DNA from: Mycobacterium sp. 236(2023)
GTDB taxonomy: Bacteria > Actinomycetota > Actinomycetes > Mycobacteriales > Mycobacteriaceae
Direction of reading: 5' to 3'
DNA length: 64,000 bases
NCBI RefSeq assembly: GCF_029623955.1
Contig: NZ_JARSBP010000003.1
Coordinates: forward strand, 434,001-498,000
The notes beneath the pieces are model-generated. The model worked only from the letters and a program-made list of their open reading frames with translations, did not search any database and was not told the DNA's origin. Made by a program: the position numbers and the translations under genes. Positions within the stretch are counted from its first letter, which is position 1. Each line of letters opens with the position of its first letter. Shown piece after piece: positions 24,416 through 30,876 of this stretch.

Positions 24416-24991
24416 ATGATGGTTGACAACCCTTGCGCTAGTGACGATTACGAGCCTTCGGCGCTGGCCCGCCGTTTCGTTGTCGAGGTCGTGCCGATGC
24501 ACGCAGAGTTGATGCGGGCCGCCCGCCGATATGCGGCGACGACCCAAGACGCCGAAGATTTGGTTCAAGACACCTACGTGAAGGCATGGTCTGGCTTTGC
24601 GTCCTTTCAGGAGGGCTCGAACCTGCGAGCCTGGATGTTCCGGATCCTGGTGAATGCCTGGATCAGCACTCATCGCCGCAGCTTGAGTCGTCCGAGCGAG
24701 ACCTTCGTCGAGGAGGTGTCCGAGATTCACTCTGCCGCGCACCCCTCGGCAGAATCAGAGATGTTGTCCCGCGTGGTCGACGGCGGCCTCACATGCGCGG
24801 TTCAGGCACTGCCCCAGAACTTGCAAGCGGTCGTCTATTACGCCTACGTATGCGACCTGCCGTTCAAGGAAATCGCTGTGCTCAGTGACGTTCCCGTGGG
24901 GACTGTGATGTCGCGCGCCCATCGTGCGCGGCGAGAACTGCGTGCGGCGCTCAGCGACGAAACGGCAACTGATTCATGCCGGGCGGCGTGA
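24416..24991 (+). CDS. ECF-type sigma-70 factor
   Basis: The 191-residue protein has sigma region 2 (DAEDLVQDTYVKAW, then NLRAWMFRILVNAW with the core-binding and -10 recognition helices) and region 4 (LPFKEIAVLSDVPVGTVMSRAHRAR, a helix-turn-helix for -35 recognition), separated by a short linker. No SnoaL or other C-terminal extension is present. The ATG at 24416 has GGAG 8 bases upstream. No ZAS-type anti-sigma gene follows; the next gene is a thioesterase. It is paralogous to the sigma factor at 30293, with which it brackets a block of hydrolases and lipid-type enzymes. Confidence 0.88.
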   Translation: MMVDNPCASDDYEPSALARRFVVEVVPMHAELMRAARRYAATTQDAEDLVQDTYVKAWSGFASFQEGSNLRAWMFRILVNAWISTHRRSLSRPSETFVEEVSEIHSAAHPSAESEMLSRVVDGGLTCAVQALPQNLQAVVYYAYVCDLPFKEIAVLSDVPVGTVMSRAHRARRELRAALSDETATDSCRAA

Positions 24992-25193
24992 CTGCCGATC
25001 GCCTGATGCCGCGCAGCGTCAGTCATGTGCGGCGATGCCACGCTGGAGACGATCCGCCCCGCACGCGAATGGCTTTGTTGTGCAGTGCGTTCCAGATGAT
25101 GTGAGGATCCGATCGAAAGGATTGTGATGATGAATCGTGCCAAGCCGTGTGCCGCGAGTCGTGGCGCGCGTTGCGATCAGATCCGGACCGATC

Positions 25194-25706
25194 ATGGTCG
25201 GTGACGCCGACAATTGGGGCGCGAGGCGCACACGCATCGTGGAATGGCATGCGCCCGAACCTGGTACCGCGACAGGCATGACGCTCGCCGGTATCGACTA
25301 CTTGCGAGGCATGGCTGACGGGCGCTTGCCCATTCCGCCTATGGCGCAATTGATGGCCATCCACGCCGTCGATGTCCATGACGGTCGAGTGGCCTTCGGC
25401 TGCACTCCCGACGAATCGATGTACAACGCCACCGGTGCGATTCACGGCGGTATGGCGTGCACGCTTCTCGACTTCGTCTGCAGCTGCGCACTATTGTCGA
25501 CACTTCCGGCGGGAAAGACCGTGGTATCAGTGGAGATCAAGGTCAGTTTCCTCAAGGTCGTTCATCCTCGTGTCGGCTCGTTGCAGGCGATCGGCACAGT
25601 GGTGAAGCGCGGAGCACGGGTGGGATTCACCGAAGGAAACGTCACCGATGCCAACGGTGTCGTGGTGGCCACCGCAACCAGTTCTGTGCTCGTTGTCGAC
25701 GTTTGA
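25194..25706 (+). CDS. PaaI-like hotdog-fold thioesterase
   Basis: This 170-residue protein has the hotdog signature of PaaI/YbgC-type thioesterases: TGAIHGGMACTLLD, where the Gly-rich turn and Asp form the active site, then KTVVSVEIKVSFLKVV and GFTEGNVTDANGVVVATA. It hydrolyses an acyl- or aryl-CoA thioester. The start at 25194 is the first codon giving a normal N-terminus; upstream in-frame codons are arginine-rich and not homologue-like. It lies 202 bases after the sigma gene, in a gap where no clear promoter or RNA was seen. Confidence 0.8.
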   Translation: MVGDADNWGARRTRIVEWHAPEPGTATGMTLAGIDYLRGMADGRLPIPPMAQLMAIHAVDVHDGRVAFGCTPDESMYNATGAIHGGMACTLLDFVCSCALLSTLPAGKTVVSVEIKVSFLKVVHPRVGSLQAIGTVVKRGARVGFTEGNVTDANGVVVATATSSVLVVDV

Positions 25707-25785
25707 TGCTTTGACCGTGAGCGTGAATGGGATCGGTGTGTCTCGCGTTCTGGCAATAGGAGTATCCCGACCGAGAGGGTCCCCG

Positions 25786-26511
25786 ATGTCAACCTATGTA
25801 CTGATCCACGGCGCAAGTCATGACGGTGCCGCGTTCGAAGCAGTGGTCTCCAGGTTGGCCGACCTCGGGCACGACGCCTACGCGCCGACAGTCGCCGGCC
25901 ACGGTAAGGGCGCGCAGAAACAGGTTTCACTCGCGCAGGCAGTCGGCTCTGTCGTCGACTACATCATCGGCCGTGACCTCGCCGACATCGTCCTGCTCGG
26001 CCACAGCGTCGGTGGCACACTCGTCGCCAAAGTCGCCGAGAAGATCCCCGACCGAATACGGCGTCTGGTGTTCTGGAGTGCCATCGTTCCCGACGCCGGG
26101 GAGTGCGTGATGGATGTGTGGCCGCCGGAGGCTCGCCGCATGCTGGACGGGCTGGCCGAGGAGTCTTCCGACAACACCGTGACGATGCCGTTCCCCCTGT
26201 TCCGGGACACGTTCGTCAACGATGCCGACTTGGAGACCGCGCAATGGGTATACAGCCAACTATCCGCGCAGCCCTACGGCATGCTGACCGAACCTGTCGA
26301 TCTCACGGCATTTCACGCGTTGCCGATCCCACGAAGTTGGCTCATGGGCACCGAGGACATCGCACTACCACCCGGTCAGTGGGGCTGGCACCCCAGACTG
26401 TCGAGCCGGTTGGGTGTGTACCGGTTGGTTCAGATGCCAGGTGGTCACGAGTTGATGTACACCAACCCGATTGGGCTGGCGGACAAGATCATCGAGGCGG
26501 GACGCGACTGA
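25786..26511 (+). CDS. Alpha/beta hydrolase (esterase, MES/SABP2-like)
   Basis: The 241-residue enzyme begins with the short MSTYVLIHGASHDG oxyanion segment typical of methyl-esterase/hydroxynitrile-lyase-like hydrolases. It has the nucleophile elbow LLGHSVGG and a C-terminal His in MPGGHELMYTNP. An Asp in LMGTEDIALP may be the acid. The ATG follows AGAGGG. It overlaps the next hydrolase by one base (TGATG), so two different alpha/beta hydrolases are translated as a pair. Likely substrates are small esters; the exact one is unknown. Confidence 0.82.
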   Translation: MSTYVLIHGASHDGAAFEAVVSRLADLGHDAYAPTVAGHGKGAQKQVSLAQAVGSVVDYIIGRDLADIVLLGHSVGGTLVAKVAEKIPDRIRRLVFWSAIVPDAGECVMDVWPPEARRMLDGLAEESSDNTVTMPFPLFRDTFVNDADLETAQWVYSQLSAQPYGMLTEPVDLTAFHALPIPRSWLMGTEDIALPPGQWGWHPRLSSRLGVYRLVQMPGGHELMYTNPIGLADKIIEAGRD

Positions 26512-27500
26512 TGGAACCGTTGACTCGACGCGCCTTTGCGGCCGGCTTGGGCTTGACTATTGCCGCCTCCACCCTCGCGGGCCCGGCTGCCGCCACGCCG
26601 TCGGCGGGAGCCTTGAGCCCGATTCGCCAGGTGGATGCGGGTGCGCTCAACGTCGGATACGTCGAACTGGGGCCATCTGACGGAACGGTGGTGATCCTGC
26701 TACACGGTTGGCCTTACGACATCCACAGTTTCGTCGAGGTCGCTCCGCTGCTGGCCGAGCGCGGTTTCCGGGTGCTGATCCCCTATCTCCGTGGATTCGG
26801 CTCCACCAGGTTTCTCTCCGATGCTGCGATGCGGACGGGTCAGCAAGCCGCGCTGGCTCAGGACGCGATCGACTTCATGGATGCCTTGCGCATCGACCGC
26901 GCGATCGTCGCTGGATTCGATTGGGGTGCAAGGATTGCTGATTGCATGGCCGCGGTGTGGCCGCAACGATGTCAGGGACTGGTGTCGGTCAGCGGGTATC
27001 TCATCGTCAACCTCGCGGCCAATCAGCATCCGCTGGCGCCGGCGGCGGAGCATGGCTGGTGGTATCAGTATTACTTCGTCACCCAGCGGGGCGAGGACGG
27101 CTACCGGGCCAACACCCGCGAATTCAACAAACTCATCTGGCGGCAGGCATCACCGCTGTGGAACTTCGACGATGCGACCTTCGATCGCAGCGCGGTGGCC
27201 TTCGACAACCCCGATCACGTGCAGATCGTCATCCACAACTATCGATGGCGCCTGAGTCTGGCTGACGGCGATCCGCGCTACGCGGAGCTGGATCGCCTGC
27301 TGGGCGCCAACCCCACCATCGCGGTTCCGACCATCACGATCGGCAGCGACTTCGACGGACCGAACAAGGACGGCCGCGCCTACCGCCGCATGTTCACCGG
27401 GCCGTACTCGCATCGGGTGCTCGACGGGATCGGCCACAACGTCCCCCAGGAAGCTCCACGGGCGTTCGCTGACGCTGTCGTCGCGGTCGCCGCCTACTGA
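26511..27500 (+). CDS. Tat-exported alpha/beta hydrolase (epoxide hydrolase / dehalogenase type)
   Basis: The 329-residue protein starts with a twin-arginine signal (LTRRAFAAGLGLTIAA, cleavage near AAATPSAG), so it is exported folded. The hydrolase core has HGWPYD, an Asp nucleophile in AGFDWGARIAD (GxDxG, as in epoxide hydrolases and haloalkane dehalogenases), the cap domain, and His in DGIGHNVPQE. An export signal on this enzyme type is less common and suggests it acts outside the membrane. It is coupled to the preceding esterase by a one-base overlap, and its end overlaps the convergent TetR gene by 7 bases. Confidence 0.85.
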   Translation: MEPLTRRAFAAGLGLTIAASTLAGPAAATPSAGALSPIRQVDAGALNVGYVELGPSDGTVVILLHGWPYDIHSFVEVAPLLAERGFRVLIPYLRGFGSTRFLSDAAMRTGQQAALAQDAIDFMDALRIDRAIVAGFDWGARIADCMAAVWPQRCQGLVSVSGYLIVNLAANQHPLAPAAEHGWWYQYYFVTQRGEDGYRANTREFNKLIWRQASPLWNFDDATFDRSAVAFDNPDHVQIVIHNYRWRLSLADGDPRYAELDRLLGANPTIAVPTITIGSDFDGPNKDGRAYRRMFTGPYSHRVLDGIGHNVPQEAPRAFADAVVAVAAY

Positions 27501-28099
27501 GCGCGCCGTAAAGCTTCGATGCCTTCGTCCAACGCAGCCTCCAGATACGACAGATCGCCGGCGGACATGAGAATGCCCACGCCGCCCTGAATGCCGGCTA
27601 GCAGTGCAGCCCCGGCTCGCTCGGCATCCACGGACTCCGCGATCTCGCCGGCTTCCTGCATCGCGTGGATACCGGCTACGATCGAGGCCCGCCATTCACG
27701 GAAAAGGTTGGTCGAGATTGCTTGTGCCCCAGGGGTACTGCGGCCAACTACCGCCATCATTCCGGCCATCGGACACAACGGTCCCCGGCTGCGGTAGCGC
27801 TCGACCACCGCATCGCGCCAGCACTGCCACGCCGCCCATGTCTTCAGGTTGCTCAAGTGCGGCTGCTGGTCGTCGAGAACCCGTCGGGCCTCGTAAGCGG
27901 CAACTTCGAGGAACAGCTGTTCCTTCCCGTTCGGGAAATAGTGGAACAGCTGACTCTTCGAGGTACGCGTGCGCGCCATGACGTGGTCGAGGGTCGTGAG
28001 GTGCGCACCGCGGGAACGGCATTCCTGCGCCGCCCCTTCGATGATCCGCCGTCGGGTTGCAAGCCCCCGATTCGTCAGCTTGTGCGCGACAACCATCAC
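27494..28099 (-). CDS. TetR family transcriptional regulator
   Basis: The 201-residue regulator has the TetR DNA-binding domain (LDHVMARTRTSKSQLFHYF around residues 38-56) and a C-terminal domain with a CPMAG motif common in ligand-responsive TetR proteins of the LmrA/YxaF type. It is divergent from the SRPBCC/ACAD pair across an 84-base spacer containing the 10-bp palindrome ATCGGCCGAT (28125-28134), a possible operator. It is convergent with the exported hydrolase. Probable role: control of the divergent pair. Confidence 0.85.
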   Translation of the reverse strand: MMVVAHKLTNRGLATRRRIIEGAAQECRSRGAHLTTLDHVMARTRTSKSQLFHYFPNGKEQLFLEVAAYEARRVLDDQQPHLSNLKTWAAWQCWRDAVVERYRSRGPLCPMAGMMAVVGRSTPGAQAISTNLFREWRASIVAGIHAMQEAGEIAESVDAERAGAALLAGIQGGVGILMSAGDLSYLEAALDEGIEALRRAQ

Positions 28100-28183
28100 T
28101 TCATGCTAGCGATTCGCGCATGCGATCGGCCGATGCTGCGTTGTAGAGATCAGACGCTCCATCGACGCGAAAGTGAAACCTGA

Positions 28184-28612
28184 ATGCCCGTTGTCCGTTT
28201 CCACATCGACTCCAAGCTCGATGCGGCTGCAGTAATGTCCGTCCTCACCGATTTCAGCCCCCAGAGAGCGCAATCATGGCCGACCATCGACGGTGAACAC
28301 TTTCAGGTGCACGAATTGGGCGACACGTGGGCGGAGGTCACCGAGGGCACGGCCTCAGCATGGGAGAGGGCACGCTACGACTGGGACCGCGATGCTGGAA
28401 CGGTGACGGTGACCACGCACGATTCGTTGGTCTTCGGCCCCGGCGGCGGTTGGCGGTTCCGGCTCACACCTGCCGCCGGAGGCACCCGCGTGGATGTTGA
28501 GTTGACTCGCCGTCCCTCCGGGTTGAAGCGAAAGGTGTTGGCGGCGTTGTTGCCTATGGCTGCTCCCGCGGCACTGCGCAAATCGTTCGCCGGCCCGCTC
28601 GGCGCGAAGTAG
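28184..28612 (+). CDS. SRPBCC family protein
   Basis: This 142-residue START-fold protein (MPVVRFHIDSKLDAAAVMSVL, then WEVTEG-like and GGWRFRLTPAAGGTRVDVELTRRP strands) ends in a hydrophobic helix rich in Ala and Leu. It lies 3 bases before the acyl-CoA-dehydrogenase-like gene and is surely co-transcribed with it. It may bind the hydrophobic substrate of its partner; this is inference from fold and coupling. Confidence 0.75.
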   Translation: MPVVRFHIDSKLDAAAVMSVLTDFSPQRAQSWPTIDGEHFQVHELGDTWAEVTEGTASAWERARYDWDRDAGTVTVTTHDSLVFGPGGGWRFRLTPAAGGTRVDVELTRRPSGLKRKVLAALLPMAAPAALRKSFAGPLGAK

Positions 28613-28615
28613 TTC

Positions 28616-29755
28616 ATGATGACGTCATCGATCATGGATGCGGCCGACCTCCCGGCTGCGTTGCGGACGACCATCGAGGCCGACGCCAAGGAAGCCGAGA
28701 TGCAGGGCAACATGACAACTCGCGTGTGCACAGCGCTGCGTGAGGCCGGCGCCTTCCGACTACTCACACCGCACGAATTCGGCGGCCGGGAGATACCTTT
28801 GACGACCGCGCTGACCGTTTATGAACGGTTCGGCCGGATCGACGCCTCGATCGGCGCGCTGGTGTGGAATCTCAACATGGGCTTCGTTGCCGCGCTGCTG
28901 CCCGATAGCGGCGCGCGCCGGATCTTCGACGGAACGCGAGAGCCAATTCTGGCGAACTCCGGCGCACCCGGCACCGCAGAACGCGTAGACGGCGGGTATC
29001 GGCTCTCCGGGCGCTGGCCCATCGTCAGCGGTGTCGATTTCGCGGACTGGGTGCTCCTCGTGGTGATGATCACCGAGAACGGCCAACCCGTTGTCGGCAA
29101 GGCAGGGCTGCCGCAACCCTGGTTCGCGATGGTGCATCGTGAGCAGTTCACGATTGATTTCACCTGGGACGTCACGGCGATGAGGGCCACAGGAAGTAAT
29201 AGCGTGGTAGTCGAGAATGCTTTCATCGCAGAGGATTTAGCGGCGCCTTTGGAGGGCAGACCGGTGATCGACCGCGCTCTCTACCGAGATTATCTACCGT
29301 CGATCGTGTTCCCCGGCTGTTCTGCGGTGCTACTCGGCGTCACCGCCGCGGCGGTGGACGAACTCGTCGAGGTGATCGCATCGAGGAAGGCTGCCGGCAA
29401 CCACCGTGTCCAGTATCTGGTGGCGAAGTCGGAGGCTCAGCTGTCCGCGGCGCGTCTGCTGCTTCACGATACGGCGGGATCATTGCAGGAATCGGCAGAG
29501 GCTGAACTCGCCGTCACGACGACCCAGCGCGTGCAGTTGCGGGCAGCGATGAGCAATGTTGCCGATGTCTGCACCGAAATCCTGGTGACGGCTTATCGCC
29601 TGGCCGGGTCGGCGGCACTCTACCGGTCACACCGGATTGAAGGTTTGTGTCGAGATGGAATGGCATTGGCGCAGCACGCACTTCAGTCGGCGCAGTATCT
29701 GGAACTCGCCGGCCGGGTGCGTTTGGGATTGGATCCGGAACTCCCCATGTATTGA
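28616..29755 (+). CDS. Acyl-CoA dehydrogenase-fold flavin monooxygenase-like protein (HsaA-like)
   Basis: This 379-residue protein has the acyl-CoA dehydrogenase fold but in the group-D (HsaA/HpaH-like) form. It shows FRLLTPHEFGGREIPLTTA at the N-terminus, the FMN/substrate region GYRLSGRWPIVSGVDFADW, RATGSNSVVVENAFI, and a C-terminal Acyl-CoA_dh_2 domain (YRLAGSAALYRSHRIEGLCRD as two motifs). The catalytic Glu of true dehydrogenases is not evident. Such enzymes hydroxylate aromatic or polycyclic substrates with reduced flavin from a separate reductase; no reductase gene is adjacent. An ATG at 28619 is an equivalent start. Confidence 0.75.
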   Translation: MMTSSIMDAADLPAALRTTIEADAKEAEMQGNMTTRVCTALREAGAFRLLTPHEFGGREIPLTTALTVYERFGRIDASIGALVWNLNMGFVAALLPDSGARRIFDGTREPILANSGAPGTAERVDGGYRLSGRWPIVSGVDFADWVLLVVMITENGQPVVGKAGLPQPWFAMVHREQFTIDFTWDVTAMRATGSNSVVVENAFIAEDLAAPLEGRPVIDRALYRDYLPSIVFPGCSAVLLGVTAAAVDELVEVIASRKAAGNHRVQYLVAKSEAQLSAARLLLHDTAGSLQESAEAELAVTTTQRVQLRAAMSNVADVCTEILVTAYRLAGSAALYRSHRIEGLCRDGMALAQHALQSAQYLELAGRVRLGLDPELPMY

Positions 29756-29785
29756 GCTTCACCGGCCGCGCCACGGCGACATCCG

Positions 29786-30226
29786 TCACTGATGGTGCCC
29801 GCTGATCTCGGGCACCGGGGTGGTCAGCGGAGCCTCTGCGTCGACGATCCAGGTGACAACGGCGCGCGCCTCGACCGGACCTGTGTTCCTGGAGATGTGT
29901 GGATGGTCGCGAGTGGTGACGAACGTCTGGCCGGGGCCGTAGGTATGCGGAGGCTCGCCGTCCTTGATGATCTCCAATTCGCCGCTGAGCACGTACCCGC
30001 TCTCCACGCCGTGGTGAATATGATGTCCCGCTGAGGATCCCGGCGGGAAGATGACCAGGCCGGTGATCGCGTTCTGCGGGACCGTCGCCTCGACGGGCGT
30101 GGTCTGCAAGATCTCGCGGACCACTTCCTGCGCAGTGGTTGGTTCTGCGTTGCCGACCGCGCAACCAGGTGCCATCAGTGACGCGCACGCAATGAGTAGG
30201 GCCAGTAATCTCCGAACGCTGTGCAT
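29786..30226 (-). CDS. Secreted cupin-domain lipoprotein
   Basis: The 146-residue protein has a lipoprotein signal with lipobox APGC (Cys at about residue 22) followed by one cupin barrel. The cupin metal motif reads GHHIHHGVESGYVLSGELEI, then PGQTFVTTRDHPHISRN. It is anchored outside the membrane. It lies 66 bases downstream of the ECF sigma gene on the same strand with its own AAAGGAG ribosome site. Cupin domains sense metal or oxidants in ChrR-type anti-sigma factors, but here the domain is extracytoplasmic and no anti-sigma domain is attached, so any sensing role is a hypothesis. Confidence 0.82.
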   Translation of the reverse strand: MHSVRRLLALLIACASLMAPGCAVGNAEPTTAQEVVREILQTTPVEATVPQNAITGLVIFPPGSSAGHHIHHGVESGYVLSGELEIIKDGEPPHTYGPGQTFVTTRDHPHISRNTGPVEARAVVTWIVDAEAPLTTPVPEISGHHQ

Positions 30227-30292
30227 TCAGTTCTCCTTTGGTGATTGTTCCGTTCTGCTGACGTGTAACGTGTTGACGCCTTGCGGCATTCA

Positions 30293-30811
30293 CTACGCTC
30301 CGATGGTCTTCCGCAGTTGGGTTCGACCGCGATGCAGCCGGGACATCACAGTCCCGACGGGTAGATTCATCGCCGTGGCGATGTCTTTGTGCGGAAGGTC
30401 GAGATAGTAGGCAAGGAACACCACTGTCCGGACTCCACCGTCGAGCGCCATCAGGGCGGTGCGGAGGTCGGTGTCGACGAACAGCTCCGAGACCATGTCG
30501 TCGGATACCGACGTCTGATCGTCGGCGAAGACACCAATGAACACCTCACCCGGCCGGCAGCTTCGGCTCCGGTTCTGGCTGATCCACCGGTTCTGCATGA
30601 TCTGGTACAGCCACGCCTTGAGATTGGTACCCGGTTGGAAAGAGTGAAATCCCCGGTAGGCCAGGAGCATCGTCTCCTGAAGCAGGTCCTCCGCGTCGTG
30701 TGGATTACGGGTCAGCTGCCGCGCTCTGCCCGACAGTCGCGGCAACAGCGGAATCACATCGCGCTGGTACCGCTCGGTGACTTCAGGGAGCGTTCGAGTG
30801 TCTTGCAGCAT
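30293..30811 (-). CDS. ECF-type sigma-70 factor
   Basis: This 172-residue sigma factor has region 2 (HDAEDLLQETMLLAY, then NLKAWLYQIMQNRW) and region 4 (DLPHKDIATAMNLPVGTVMSRLHRGRT). It resembles the SigH/SigE-like group and the factor at 24416. The ATG at 30811 is preferred over 30847 because the extra residues are Arg/Pro-rich. No anti-sigma gene with a ZAS motif is adjacent; the only downstream gene is the cupin lipoprotein. It is tail-to-head with the LAL regulator, whose stop lies 65 bases upstream of it. Confidence 0.87.
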   Translation of the reverse strand: MLQDTRTLPEVTERYQRDVIPLLPRLSGRARQLTRNPHDAEDLLQETMLLAYRGFHSFQPGTNLKAWLYQIMQNRWISQNRSRSCRPGEVFIGVFADDQTSVSDDMVSELFVDTDLRTALMALDGGVRTVVFLAYYLDLPHKDIATAMNLPVGTVMSRLHRGRTQLRKTIGA

Positions 30812-30876
30812 AGTTCGACGATCCCGCGCAGGCGGCGCCGTCCGCATCCGCCATCACGCTGGTCGCCGACAAGTGT

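Noticed and set aside
25129..25206. 25-codon frame starting ATGATGAAT between sigma and thioesterase genes
   Set aside because: It overlaps the thioesterase start, has no recognisable composition and its AAAGG ribosome site may be fortuitous.
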